The notes under the pieces: generated by a model
What the model was told of the DNA's origin: nothing
What the model saw: the letters and a program-made list of their open reading frames with translations, nothing else
Database searches by the model: none
Program-made: the position numbers and the translations under genes
Assembly: GCF_014199335.1 (NCBI RefSeq)
Contig: NZ_JACIJI010000008.1
Location: forward strand, 1 to 64,000
Reading direction: 5' to 3'
Origin: Stakelama sediminis
GTDB taxonomy: Bacteria > Pseudomonadota > Alphaproteobacteria > Sphingomonadales > Sphingomonadaceae
DNA length: 64,000 nucleotides
Part shown: positions 1 through 8,108 of the stretch, one piece after another
Numbering within the stretch: the stretch's first letter is position 1
Layout: every line of letters starts with the position of its first letter

Positions 1-93
1 GCCATTCATATCTGGGGGGCATTAGCCCACTCGCGTTTGAAGCCAAGGTGGCATAATGAGATAGGTGACCGGCACAAAACCGGTACAAGTCCA
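1..93 (+). mobile_element. Right end of an IS3-family insertion sequence (partial)
   Basis: Positions 3-56, in the third frame, encode the last 17 residues of a transposase, reading HSYLGGISPLAFEAKVA and ending at TAA (54-56). The H-S-x-L-G-x-x-S-P-x-x-F-E pattern is the usual C-terminus of IS3-family OrfB (DDE) transposases. It is followed by a sequence ending in ACCGGTACAAGTCCA (79-93), which looks like an IS3-type terminal inverted repeat finishing in CA. The rest of the element lies left of the window, so its left end and target duplication cannot be seen. The exact right boundary at 93 is inferred. Confidence 0.7.
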
Positions 94-628
94 GAGCATC
101 GCCCAAGAGCGCGGGCAATGGATGCAGAACGAGCGCCGTTTTGCGCTCAATCCCGAGGGGCGCCTTCAAACCAAGAAAGTCCGTCCGGTCTTGCCAGTTG
201 TCGACGTCCTGCACTCCTGGCTTCTCGCGACCGATGAATGGTTGGTCTGCCGGGAAGTGAAATCGTTCGACGAGAACCAGCAAATTGACGTTAGCGAGCA
301 GTTACGCGTCGCTAGCGTTCGATCGGCTTGGGATAGTGCTCGGGAGGCTCTTCGCCTTCCTAATGGCTGGGGGCCCAAGCTTATCCGACACAGCATGGCG
401 ACGATTCTTGCAAACCGAAAGGTCGATCTGGTCGAGCTGGAGATGGCACTCGGTCATCGCGTGCTAAGTAAGACCAGCAGCCGCTACGCGATCTTCGATC
501 CCGATTATCTCGCGACAATCCGGCATGGAATTGAGGATGTCCTGGCCGATCTCATGAAGCGCTCCGGCGGCGCCCTTCACCCGAAACTCACCCGAGACCA
601 TGAAAACATCACGGTGCTCCGGGCATAG
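94..628 (+). pseudogene. Tyrosine recombinase (phage/island integrase), 5'-truncated by an IS
   Basis: The reading frame holds the C-terminal catalytic half of a tyrosine recombinase. It has an R-H-x-x-A-T box near 380-400 (reading LIRHSMAT), an LGH box near 450 and the nucleophilic tyrosine in S-R-Y-A near 485. The stretch NPEGRLQTKKVRPVLP is typical of the core of such integrases. The N-terminal DNA-binding domain and the first catalytic arginine are missing, because upstream sequence turns into the end of an IS3-type element at about position 93. The frame could technically start at GTG 65, but those first codons belong to the IS terminus. The gene runs toward the 3' end of tRNA-Val, as island integrases often do, so this is probably the inactive integrase of an element lying left of the window. 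Confidence 0.75.
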
Positions 629-630
629 AG

Positions 631-663
631 AAGCCCCGGAAACCGTATGGTTATCCGGGGCTT
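631..663. terminator. Hairpin between integrase remnant and tRNA-Val
   Basis: AAGCCCCGG (631-639) and CCGGGGCTT (655-663) form a perfect 9-bp stem. The loop contains a further AACC/GGTT pairing. The hairpin directly follows the 3' end of the tRNA on the minus strand and the integrase stop on the plus strand. Neither side has a clean T-run, so its role as a terminator is likely but not certain. Confidence 0.5.
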
Positions 664-667
664 ATCA

Positions 668-742
668 TGGTGGGCGTGGCAAGGATTGAACTTGCGACCC
701 CTGCGATGTCAACACAGTGCTCTACCACTGAGCTACACGCCC
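668..742 (-). tRNA. tRNA-Val (anticodon GAC)
   Basis: The reverse complement folds as a complete tRNA. The acceptor stem GGGCGTG/CACGCCC pairs perfectly, the D arm reads GCTC...GAGC, the anticodon stem CTGTG/CGCAG encloses the loop TTGACAT, and the T arm reads GCAAG TTCAATC CTTGC. The anticodon is GAC (valine). The discriminator is A and CCA is encoded (668-670). Its 3' end faces the integrase remnant, so this tRNA is the probable attachment site of the element to the left. Confidence 0.95.
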
Positions 743-808
743 TCCGGAGGCGCGCCGTTTAGCCGGGCACGGCCTGCCATGCAAGCCGCTTTCGCGCTTT
801 TTTATCGG

Positions 809-1186
809 TCAGTTGCGTGTGGGGATACTTTCCGCCTCAAACAGGCGATCCACTTCCATCACCAGCTCCCGCAGGTGAAAGGGTTTGGACAATATGCGGG
901 CATTGGGAACCGATTTACCCGCCTTCAATGTGACCGCCGCAAATCCGGTAATGAACATCACACGGATATCCGGAGCGATCTCGCCAGCGCGCTGGGCAAG
1001 CTCAATCCCGTCCATTTCGGGCATCACGATGTCAGTCAGCAACAGGTCGAACGGTTCATTTTCCAGCAGCGGAATCGCCGCAGTACCGCGATCGACCGCC
1101 GACACGAAATAGCCCGACCGTTCCAGCGCACGGGTCAGATATTCGCGCATCACGCTATCATCTTCGGCCAACAGAATTCTGAACAT
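809..1186 (-). CDS. cpdR: Single-domain response regulator CpdR
   Basis: This 125-residue protein is a stand-alone receiver domain. It has the acidic pocket (AEDD, residues 7-10), the phospho-acceptor D52 in TDIVMPEMDG and the conserved K in LSKPFHLREL. The sequence is close to alphaproteobacterial CpdR throughout. In Caulobacter, unphosphorylated CpdR localises ClpXP to the cell pole and primes degradation of CtrA-pathway and other substrates. It is phosphorylated through CckA-ChpT. I chose the ATG at 1186 because a GGGGGA-like ribosome site precedes it and because the family begins at this point; an upstream in-frame codon would add 12 unrelated residues. It is divergent from the amidohydrolase at 1251. 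Confidence 0.9.
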   Translation of the reverse strand: MFRILLAEDDSVMREYLTRALERSGYFVSAVDRGTAAIPLLENEPFDLLLTDIVMPEMDGIELAQRAGEIAPDIRVMFITGFAAVTLKAGKSVPNARILSKPFHLRELVMEVDRLFEAESIPTRN

Positions 1187-1250
1187 GCTTCCCCCACTCC
1201 GGACCACAGAATATGCCCGCACAGGTTAATATTTTCCAGTCCGCCAGCCA

Positions 1251-2138
1251 TTGTCCGATGTCCCATATCGGCATAGGTTCAACGGTGTGACCTATGATCG
1301 GATCCCGGCCTTCACCTGCTTCGGCGCTTCAACGCCTGTCACCCCCGTCATCCTGTCGGTGCCGCACGCCGGGCGTACATATCCCGATGGCCTGCTGAAC
1401 GCCAGCGCAGTGCCGGTGTCGACCCTGCATGGGCTGGAGGATCGCTATGTCGACCATGTCGCCGGGATCGCACGCCGCCACGAAACGCTGATCGTCGCAA
1501 ACTGCCCTCGTGCCTGGATAGACCTCAATCGCGCGGAGTGGGAGCGCGATCCGCAAGTGGATGATGGTGCCGACCCCGCCGCGCAACCGCATGGCAGTGC
1601 CAAGGTACGCGGTGGCCTGGGGCTGGTCCCACGGCGGCTGGGTACCTGCCAGATGCTATGGCATCGGCCCTTTTCGGCTGACGATATTGAAACGCGGATC
1701 GCACGATGCCATCGGCCCTATCATCAGATGCTGGCCAATATACTGCACACCGCCCTGGCGCGATTCGGGACGGCGATCCTGCTCGATATCCATTCCATGC
1801 CGCCTATCTCGGCAGCCAATGCGCCGCGAATCGTTCTGGGCGATCGTTTCGGACGTTCGGCCGGATCGCGCCTTGTCGCCGCGGCCCAGATGGCGGCGGA
1901 AAATCATGGCTATACTACTGCGGTCAACAGCCCTTATTCGGGTGGATATATTCTCGACCGGCATGGCGCCGCTGATCGCGGCATTCACGCTATCCAGATC
2001 GAGATCGACCGGGCAACCTATCTGGACTCTGCGCTCAACCTTCCCGGTCCCGGCCTGAACGCAGTGGCCACCATGGTACGCGCCATGATCGACGCCGTCA
2101 GCGCGGAAGCCGTGCCGCAACCGCTGGCCGCTGAATAA
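1251..2138 (+). CDS. N-formylglutamate amidohydrolase family protein
   Basis: A 295-residue cytosolic protein of the N-formylglutamate amidohydrolase (FGase, HutG-like) family. The family hallmarks visible are SVPHAGRTYP near residue 37, the arginine/asparagine-rich region RAWIDLNRAE near 85, the metal-site LLDIHSMPP near 177 and the C-terminal IQIEIDR. Family members hydrolyse N-formyl-L-glutamate to glutamate and formate in histidine degradation, but no other hut gene is nearby, so the true substrate is uncertain. The stop codon TAA (2136-2138) coincides with the A-run that forms the U-tail of the terminator of a small RNA on the opposite strand. Confidence 0.85.
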   Translation: MSDVPYRHRFNGVTYDRIPAFTCFGASTPVTPVILSVPHAGRTYPDGLLNASAVPVSTLHGLEDRYVDHVAGIARRHETLIVANCPRAWIDLNRAEWERDPQVDDGADPAAQPHGSAKVRGGLGLVPRRLGTCQMLWHRPFSADDIETRIARCHRPYHQMLANILHTALARFGTAILLDIHSMPPISAANAPRIVLGDRFGRSAGSRLVAAAQMAAENHGYTTAVNSPYSGGYILDRHGAADRGIHAIQIEIDRATYLDSALNLPGPGLNAVATMVRAMIDAVSAEAVPQPLAAE

Positions 2139-2241
2139 AAAACCACCCCGTGCTAACGCACAGGGTGGCCAAGGTTCAGGGAGGAGACACGCCAGCGGCG
2201 TGTCGCGCGATCCCGTGAAAGGGGGGAACACGAAACCGCGT
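2137..2241 (-). ncRNA. Candidate small RNA with a CUCCUCCC single-stranded motif (suhB/MmgR-like)
   Basis: On the minus strand, -35 TTGAAG (2276-2271) and -10 TATATC (2253-2248) are 17 nt apart and predict a start near 2241. The transcript would contain a perfect stem-loop (GACACGCC/GGCGTGTC, 2186-2204) and an unpaired tct-TCCTCCC stretch (2185-2179). It would end in a GC-rich hairpin, 2143-2168, with six U residues templated by 2142-2137. No convincing ORF lies inside. The layout, two hairpins flanking a UCCUCCC element, resembles the alphaproteobacterial suhB/MmgR (alpha-r8) family as I remember it. Membership is an inference. Confidence 0.65.
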
Positions 2242-2330
2242 AAAGGAGATATAGGCTCCGCCAAATGCCCCTTCAAGAGCACAAAGACAAAAACGTTAAA
2301 ATTTAAATTCAGATTTTTTACAAAGCCTTA

Positions 2331-2873
2331 TCAGCGCCCGGAGCCGGGCATCATGCGCATCAGCACGCTGTCGCGCAGAATGAAATGATGGCGCAGTGCC
2401 GCCGCGATGTGAACGATCACCAGCGCCGCCATTGCATAGCCGAATATCTCATGAAATTCATGCGCACCGCCTGCCAGCACCTTGTCCACTGGCAGGATCG
2501 GGAAATTAAACAGGCCGAACCAGCTCACTGCTCTGGGATGACGGCCACCCGACATCATCATCCAGCCGCTCAGCGGCATCAGCACGATCAGCAGGTAAAA
2601 CGCCCAGTGGGTCAGTTTCGATGCCACCTTTTCCCAGCCTGCCATGCCGAGCGGCAAAGGCGGTGCAGGATGCGCCAAGCGCCATATCCAGCGACCGATG
2701 CTGAGGATCAGGACCGTCATGCCGATGGCGAAATGCACCGGCATGACCCCCAGCCCTTTGAGCAGGGACTCATGGAAAAGTCCCAATATGATGTTGACGA
2801 TCACCAGCAGTGCGATGGTCCAGTGAAAGAAAATGGCACCGCGGCTGTACCGCTGCGCTGCAGTAATCGTCAC
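2331..2873 (-). CDS. Cytochrome b561
   Basis: A 180-residue four-helix membrane protein of the bacterial cytochrome b561 (CybB) family. Histidines sit in the expected transmembrane positions: FFHWTIAL near residue 15, MPVHFAIGM near 44, and the C-terminal pair in HEFHEIFGY and IVHIAAALRHH. The helices bind two b-type haems and oxidise quinol in the inner membrane; superoxide:quinone oxidoreductase activity is known for E. coli CybB. The start is GTG, with GGGAG about 10 nt upstream. It begins 4 nt after the stop of the SapC gene and is probably co-transcribed with it. Confidence 0.9.
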   Translation of the reverse strand: MTITAAQRYSRGAIFFHWTIALLVIVNIILGLFHESLLKGLGVMPVHFAIGMTVLILSIGRWIWRLAHPAPPLPLGMAGWEKVASKLTHWAFYLLIVLMPLSGWMMMSGGRHPRAVSWFGLFNFPILPVDKVLAGGAHEFHEIFGYAMAALVIVHIAAALRHHFILRDSVLMRMMPGSGR

Positions 2874-2877
2874 AGGC

Positions 2878-3657
2878 TTATACTCCCGCCTGGGGTTCAG
2901 GAACCTTACCCTGCTGCATCTGACGCGCGAACAATTCCCGCATCAGGTTGAGCGACATCAGATGCGCATAAATCAGCGGCAGCATGCCGTTCTGCACCAT
3001 CTTGCGCAATTGGTCGCCGCGCATTTCGTTGATTTTATTCTCATCGACCATCTGAAACCCGCGATAGATGAAGGGCTGCGGCGCGCCTTCGGGCTGGATC
3101 GACACTTCGCCGTCCATCAGCAGGCCCATCTCACCGATTTCCTTCATGAACATCGCGGTGCGCTGACCGGCCTGTTCGAACTGCTCGTTGAACTGCAGAA
3201 TGGCCTTGGTGAACTCGCTCGGCTGGCCGTCGGTGAACAGCGCTTCGCCATCATCGAACTTACCGATCACATCGTCGGCGCTGGGGTCGAAACACAGCGA
3301 CAGTTCCTCTGCATCCGGCTGCAGCTTCGCCAGCAGGAAGGGATAGCGGCGAATATAGGCGGGAATATACAGATCCTGCTCGACCGGCTTGCCTTCGTCG
3401 TCGAAGAACAGATTGACGCCTTCGTTCAGGCCCAGCAGCGCCAGCGGCACCGGTTCGTCGCCCAGCGAAAACACGATCGGCATGCGCCGTTGCACCAGCG
3501 GAAATTCCTCGACCGTCAGCGGCACCGCATGGACACCGGCCAGAAACGGCGCGCTTTCGGCGCGGCGAAGCGTGTAGTCGGAATGTTCCTGCGACGACAG
3601 GGGGCGCAGATCCTTATAGAAAAGCGGAAGCGATTGTGCTTGCGGCGCGCTGGCCAT
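2878..3657 (-). CDS. SapC family protein
   Basis: A 259-residue protein matching the SapC family, named for a Campylobacter surface-layer-associated protein; its biochemical role is unknown. Visible family features are the N-terminal LPLFYKDLRPLSS, a central PAYIRRYPFLLA and IYRGFQMVDENKIN near the C-terminus. No signal peptide is seen. I prefer the ATG at 3657 over the one 12 nt upstream because GGAG lies 6 nt before it, whereas the upstream ATG has no ribosome site. It sits between cytochrome b561 and a FAD dehydrogenase, all on the minus strand. Confidence 0.8.
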   Translation of the reverse strand: MASAPQAQSLPLFYKDLRPLSSQEHSDYTLRRAESAPFLAGVHAVPLTVEEFPLVQRRMPIVFSLGDEPVPLALLGLNEGVNLFFDDEGKPVEQDLYIPAYIRRYPFLLAKLQPDAEELSLCFDPSADDVIGKFDDGEALFTDGQPSEFTKAILQFNEQFEQAGQRTAMFMKEIGEMGLLMDGEVSIQPEGAPQPFIYRGFQMVDENKINEMRGDQLRKMVQNGMLPLIYAHLMSLNLMRELFARQMQQGKVPEPQAGV

Positions 3658-3696
3658 TTCAGTCTCCATAAATAGTTTGTTCGGCGTCTATGGCGC

Positions 3697-5163
3697 TCAG
3701 GCTTCGGGTGCAAGCGTCACCAGCTTGCCGGGGTTACAAATTCCCTTCGGATCGAGCGCCCGTTTGATTGCCCGCAGGGCGTGCAGCCGCGTCGGCGGCG
3801 CCAGCCGTTCCAACTCCTTCAGCTTCATCTGACCGATGCCGTGTTCGGCCGAAATCGAACCGTCCGCAGCTACCACCAGGTCGTTGACAAAGCGGGAGAT
3901 CACCGGCGCTTCCTCAGCATACCAACGATCGCGATCCGCCCCTTCGGGCGCACGCACATGAAAATGCACATTGCCGTCGCCCAGATGCCCGAATGCGGTT
4001 GCATGGGTGCCGGGAAAGCGCGTTTCAGCCGCTCTGGCAGCATCAATCATGAACGCGGGCATCGTCGCGACCGGTACCGAAATATCATGCTGCACTGCCG
4101 GACCGCTCGCCCGTTCGGCCTCTGACAGCGAATCGCGCAATTTCCAGAAGGCGTCGGCCTGCGCCTCATTCTGCGCCAGCACGGCGTCGCGAATCCGTCC
4201 GGTCTCAAGCGCCGCCGCCAGCGGCGCTTCCAGTGCGGCACGCGGATCGGGCGAATCGGTCCTTTCGCTGACTGCTTCGATCAGGACGTGCCAGGGATGC
4301 CGGTCCTGCAAAGGCGCGCGGGTATCGGGGATATGTTCCAGCACGAGAGCGAGCGAGTCGCCGGGAATAATCTCGAAACTCTCCACCCCCGCATCGCGCG
4401 CTTCCAGTTGCCGCAGCAGTGCCAGCGCATCCCGGGGAGTCTCCACGCCCGCCCAGGCCACAGCGCGCTTTACGATCGCTGGGCGCAAACGCAGGGTCGC
4501 GGCGGTAATCACACCCAGCGTCCCTTCCGCGCCGATCAGCAACTGATTGAGGTCATAGCCGCGATTGTCCTTCTTCAGAGCCGACAGACCGTTATGGATT
4601 TCACCATTGGGCAGCACCGCCTCAACCCCGGCGATCAGTGCGCGCATCGTGCCGTGCCGCAGCACCTGCGTCCCGCCCGCATTGGTCGAGCACAACCCGC
4701 CCACGGTGGCGCTGCCGCGTGCGCCCAGCGTCAGCGGAAAGCGCCGCCCCGCCGCCTCCGCCGCTTCGTGCAGCGTTTGCAGGATGACGCCCGCCTCCAC
4801 CACCGCCAGATTGTCTTCCGGGTTCAGCGACCGGATGCTGTTCATGCGCCGCAGGGATAATATCAATGCCGATCCGTCGGGCGGTGGGGTTGCGCCCCCG
4901 ACCATCGAGGTGTTGCCGCCCTGCGGAACGATCGCAACGCCCAGCGCATCGGCCCGCGCCATGATCGCAGCGACCTCCTGCGTATTTGCCGGAGAGAGCA
5001 GCGCCGGCGCATCCCCGTGATACCGCCCGCGCCAGTCGGTCGTCCATGGCGCAACCTCTCCGGGATCGACGGTCACCGCTTTTGCCCCGAACTTCTCAAG
5101 AACAAAATCAATGAGTTGTTGCTGCGCGGACGTTGTTTCGGGCATTGGAATGCTATCGGTCAT
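3697..5163 (-). CDS. FAD-binding oxidoreductase, D-lactate/D-2-hydroxyglutarate dehydrogenase (GlcD-like)
   Basis: A 488-residue flavoprotein of the FAD-linked oxidase family. The N-terminal FAD_binding_4 domain (about residues 35-215) includes PQGGNTSMVGG and the pyrophosphate-binding GARGSATVGG/STNAGGTQ region. The C-terminal FAD-oxidase_C domain ends with FGHLGDGNVHFH and EHGIGQMKLKEL. Members oxidise D-2-hydroxyacids such as D-lactate, glycolate or D-2-hydroxyglutarate; the exact substrate cannot be read from sequence. It lies upstream of sapC on the same strand with 39 nt between them, so joint transcription is possible. Confidence 0.85.
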   Translation of the reverse strand: MTDSIPMPETTSAQQQLIDFVLEKFGAKAVTVDPGEVAPWTTDWRGRYHGDAPALLSPANTQEVAAIMARADALGVAIVPQGGNTSMVGGATPPPDGSALILSLRRMNSIRSLNPEDNLAVVEAGVILQTLHEAAEAAGRRFPLTLGARGSATVGGLCSTNAGGTQVLRHGTMRALIAGVEAVLPNGEIHNGLSALKKDNRGYDLNQLLIGAEGTLGVITAATLRLRPAIVKRAVAWAGVETPRDALALLRQLEARDAGVESFEIIPGDSLALVLEHIPDTRAPLQDRHPWHVLIEAVSERTDSPDPRAALEAPLAAALETGRIRDAVLAQNEAQADAFWKLRDSLSEAERASGPAVQHDISVPVATMPAFMIDAARAAETRFPGTHATAFGHLGDGNVHFHVRAPEGADRDRWYAEEAPVISRFVNDLVVAADGSISAEHGIGQMKLKELERLAPPTRLHALRAIKRALDPKGICNPGKLVTLAPEA

Positions 5164-5218
5164 GTGCAGCTAGGTGGGATAAATTCATCAACGGTTCAAT
5201 TGTTTCGCGTTAGATGTC

Positions 5219-5683
5219 GTGATCGTGCGGGTATTCAGGGTTCTTTTCAGCGGGGCGATTCTGGCGGGCGGCATGGGGGCTGCACCGCCCCCTCCGTTCA
5301 CGCCCGGCGCCGGTGTGCAGGTCACGATTCATCAGCGCATCATCATCCGCATCCCGCGCGTATCCGATCCCGCCGTGCCGGCCGCCCGGCTGGTGCCGCG
5401 TCAGATGCACTGGAAAGAAAAACATGCCGACCGGTGCGTAATCGCCGACCAGTTTGCCGGGGCGACGATTACCGACAGCAGCAGCGTCGACCTGATCACC
5501 CGCGACGGCAGGCGGATGCGCGCCATTCTCGATGACAAATGCCCGTCACTTGATTTTTACGCCGGTTTCTACCTGATCCCCGGACGCGACGGCAAAATAT
5601 GCGCACGCCGCGATGTAATCCGCTCGCGATCGGGCAGAAGCTGTGAAATCGCAACGTTCAAGCGACTGGTTCCCGAGCGGTAG
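5219..5683 (+). CDS. Hypothetical secreted protein
   Basis: A 154-residue protein with a likely signal peptide: hydrophobic residues 2-20 followed by a Pro-rich segment. The mature part is basic, with three cysteines (near residues 74, 108 and 129) and motifs such as DQFAGATI and FYLIPGRDGKICARRDVIRSR. I do not recognise a named domain, though similar short proteins are common in sphingomonads. The start is GTG (5219). It is divergent from the FAD dehydrogenase, with a shared 55-bp promoter region. It could be periplasmic. No function is proposed. Confidence 0.6.
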   Translation: MIVRVFRVLFSGAILAGGMGAAPPPPFTPGAGVQVTIHQRIIIRIPRVSDPAVPAARLVPRQMHWKEKHADRCVIADQFAGATITDSSSVDLITRDGRRMRAILDDKCPSLDFYAGFYLIPGRDGKICARRDVIRSRSGRSCEIATFKRLVPER

Positions 5684-5773
5684 AATCGCGAAAAACTTGA
5701 CATTCCGGGCAAAATCCGCAAGCCAGCACGACAGCTTTTCCGTGGTGTTTTCACCCGCTTTTCCGGACAGAAT

Positions 5774-7144
5774 ATGAATTTTGCCGACCTCGGCCTTTCC
5801 GACGAACTTTTACGCGCCGTAAATGAGTCCGGCTATACTGAGCCGACCCCGATTCAGGCGAGCGCGATCCCCTCCGTGCTGATGATGCGCGACGTGATCG
5901 GGGTGGCACAGACCGGCACCGGCAAGACCGCGTCGTTCGTGCTGCCAATGATCGACGTGCTGGCACAGGGGCGCAGCCGCGCGCGGATGCCGCGTTCGCT
6001 GATTCTGGAGCCGACCCGCGAACTGGCGGCGCAGGTGGCGGAAAACTTTGAAAAATACGGCAAGTATCACAAGCTTTCGATGGCGCTGCTGATCGGCGGC
6101 GTCTCGATGGGCGACCAGATCAAGGCGCTGGAAAAGGGTGTCGACGTGCTGATCGCGACGCCGGGCCGGCTTATGGACCTGTTCGGGCGCGGCAATATCC
6201 TGCTGACCGGCTGTTCGCTGCTTGTCATCGACGAAGCGGACCGGATGCTCGACATGGGGTTCATCCCGGATATCGAGGAAATCTGCACCAAACTGCCCAA
6301 ACAGCGCCAGACGCTGCTGTTTTCGGCGACCATGCCCCCGCCGATCAAGAAACTGGCCGACAAATTCCTGTCGAACCCCAAAACCATCGAAGTGGCGCGT
6401 CCCGCCACCACCAACACCAACATTACGCAAAAGCTGGTTCCCGTCACCTCGACGAAAAAGCGTGCGGTGCTGCGCAGTCTGCTCGATCAGGACGATGTGC
6501 GGACCGCAATCATCTTCTGCAATCGCAAGACGACGGTGCGCGACCTCAACAAGAGCCTGAAGCGGTCGGGATATAAATCCGGCGAAATTCACGGCGACAT
6601 GGACCAGTCGCAGCGACTGGCCGAACTAGACCTGTTCAAACAGGGTGAGGTCAATATTCTCGTCGCCAGCGACGTCGCCGCGCGCGGGCTCGATATCAAA
6701 GGCGTCAGCCACGTCTTCAATTTCGACGCGCCCTGGCATCCCGACGATTATGTCCATCGCGTCGGTCGCACGGGCCGCGCGGGCGCCAGCGGCACGGCCT
6801 ATACCTTCGTCACAAGCGAAGATGCCGAAGCGATCGCCAATATCGAAAAGCTGACGAGTCAGAAAATTCCCAAGCTTGCGATGCAGGGCGACGACAAACC
6901 GGCGGACAAGGACGAAGCGGATGCCGCTAAACCGAAACGCCGCAGCCGTCGCAGGAAAGAGGAGGATGGACAAAGCACCTCCCCCGCGCCTGCACCGAAA
7001 CCAGCGGAGACGAAGCCGAGACGCAGCGGGCGCAAGGCCACAGCCGAAGCTCCGCCTACCCGGCAGCCGGCGCATCGCGACGAGGGGCCCGCGGACTGGA
7101 ACGGCCCTGTTCCGGCCTTTCTCGACGTCAAGCTGGGCGTCTGA
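5774..7144 (+). CDS. rhlE: DEAD-box RNA helicase RhlE
   Basis: A 456-residue ATP-dependent RNA helicase. All core motifs are present: the Q motif (GYTEPTPIQ), Walker A AQTGTGKT (about residues 48-55), PTREL, the DEAD box in VIDEADRML (about 150), SAT, ARGLDIKG and HRVGRTGRAG. After residue 375 comes a low-complexity basic tail (KPKRRSRRRKEE, then Pro/Lys-rich), typical of RhlE-type helicases and likely to bind RNA. Such enzymes remodel ribosome-assembly intermediates and assist the degradosome, often in the cold. The DUF1289 gene follows 15 nt after the stop. Confidence 0.92.
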   Translation: MNFADLGLSDELLRAVNESGYTEPTPIQASAIPSVLMMRDVIGVAQTGTGKTASFVLPMIDVLAQGRSRARMPRSLILEPTRELAAQVAENFEKYGKYHKLSMALLIGGVSMGDQIKALEKGVDVLIATPGRLMDLFGRGNILLTGCSLLVIDEADRMLDMGFIPDIEEICTKLPKQRQTLLFSATMPPPIKKLADKFLSNPKTIEVARPATTNTNITQKLVPVTSTKKRAVLRSLLDQDDVRTAIIFCNRKTTVRDLNKSLKRSGYKSGEIHGDMDQSQRLAELDLFKQGEVNILVASDVAARGLDIKGVSHVFNFDAPWHPDDYVHRVGRTGRAGASGTAYTFVTSEDAEAIANIEKLTSQKIPKLAMQGDDKPADKDEADAAKPKRRSRRRKEEDGQSTSPAPAPKPAETKPRRSGRKATAEAPPTRQPAHRDEGPADWNGPVPAFLDVKLGV

Positions 7145-7159
7145 CGCCCACTGCTGCGC

Positions 7160-7369
7160 ATGGATGACGACGATCTGATCGAGCACGTCCCGCCACCGGC
7201 GGTGCCAAGCCCGTGTGTCGCCGTCTGTCGCCTTGATCGTTCGACCGGCTGGTGTATCGGCTGTGGCCGTACAGGCGGTGAAATCGCCGAATGGCCCCGT
7301 GCCGCGCCGGATCGTCAACGCACAATCATTGCCGCCCTGCACGCGCGGCTCAACACCCTGAAAGCATAG
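7160..7369 (+). CDS. DUF1289 small cysteine-rich protein
   Basis: A 69-residue protein with the DUF1289 signature: C-x3-C near residue 19 (SPCVAVCRLD), then WCIGCGR, and a downstream WPRAAPDRQ that completes the family pattern. The four cysteines suggest a bound metal or Fe-S cluster, but the family's role is unknown. It starts 15 nt after rhlE and ends just before the convergent GST gene, so it is probably the second gene of an rhlE operon. Confidence 0.85.
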   Translation: MDDDDLIEHVPPPAVPSPCVAVCRLDRSTGWCIGCGRTGGEIAEWPRAAPDRQRTIIAALHARLNTLKA

Positions 7370-7377
7370 GCCTAAGT

Positions 7378-7998
7378 TCACGCCTCGGCGGGCATCAGCG
7401 CATCATCCAGTTCATTGGCACGCTGATATGCCGGGCGCTGGGACAGGCGCGCGCCATAATCCCTGAATGCGGGTCGGTCGGTTATGGTGCCGAACTGCAA
7501 TCCCCACAGGATTTGCGACCCCAGATATACATCAGCGGCGGAAAAACTCTCGCCTGCGATCCACGGCCCCGCCGCCACCGCGCCTTCCAGTGTGTCCATC
7601 GTCTGCTCGAACGTGCCATACCCGACCATGCGTTGTTGCTCCGCAGTGGGTGCGATGCCGCGCGCCTTTTCGGTAACGGCGTGCTCGACCGGCCCGGCGG
7701 CGAAGAACAGCCAGCGATAATAAGACGCCCGATCCTGCACCGGCGGCGCCAACCCAGCATCGGGAAAAGCGTCGGCCAGATAGGCGCAGATCGCCGCACA
7801 TTCGGTCACGATATCGCCGCGATGCACGATCGCGGGCACCTTCGCCATCGGATTGACGGCGCGATAGGCCTCCGCCTTCATCGAGTCGGCATAACCCAGC
7901 ACCACCGTTTCATAGGTGGCACCAGCCTCTTCCAGCATCCAGCGTGCAATACGCCCGCGCGACATGGGATTGGTGTAGAAAATCAGATCGGCGGCCAT
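7378..7998 (-). CDS. Glutathione S-transferase family protein
   Basis: A 206-residue cytosolic GST. The N-terminal thioredoxin-like domain (residues 1-75) includes FYTNPMSRGRIARWMLEE and the cis-proline/glutathione-binding KVPAIVHRGDIVTE. The helical C-terminal domain includes GPWIAGESFSAADVYLG. The ATG at 7998 fits the family start; an upstream in-frame ATG would add eight residues and lacks family similarity. The substrate is unknown. It converges with rhlE-DUF1289, and only 8 nt separate the two stops. Confidence 0.85.
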   Translation of the reverse strand: MAADLIFYTNPMSRGRIARWMLEEAGATYETVVLGYADSMKAEAYRAVNPMAKVPAIVHRGDIVTECAAICAYLADAFPDAGLAPPVQDRASYYRWLFFAAGPVEHAVTEKARGIAPTAEQQRMVGYGTFEQTMDTLEGAVAAGPWIAGESFSAADVYLGSQILWGLQFGTITDRPAFRDYGARLSQRPAYQRANELDDALMPAEA

Positions 7999-8108
7999 GG
8001 CACGACTCCCGTTGGAACCCACGGAACATTATGGGAACGCAATCGAGAGTCAATGCTCCTTTCGGATGCCGCCCTACCCTGTGCCGCACGCAAGCAGCAT
8101 TATTCGTT

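Noticed and set aside
65..93. GTG start of the integrase frame at 65
   Set aside because: These codons are the IS3 terminus; the frame reads through from the insertion and does not mark an original start.
37..237. 66-residue open frame at the left edge
   Set aside because: It crosses the IS/integrase junction in another frame and has no recognisable features.
5684..5773. TTGACA at 5697-5702 as an rhlE promoter
   Set aside because: No acceptable -10 box at 16-18 nt spacing.
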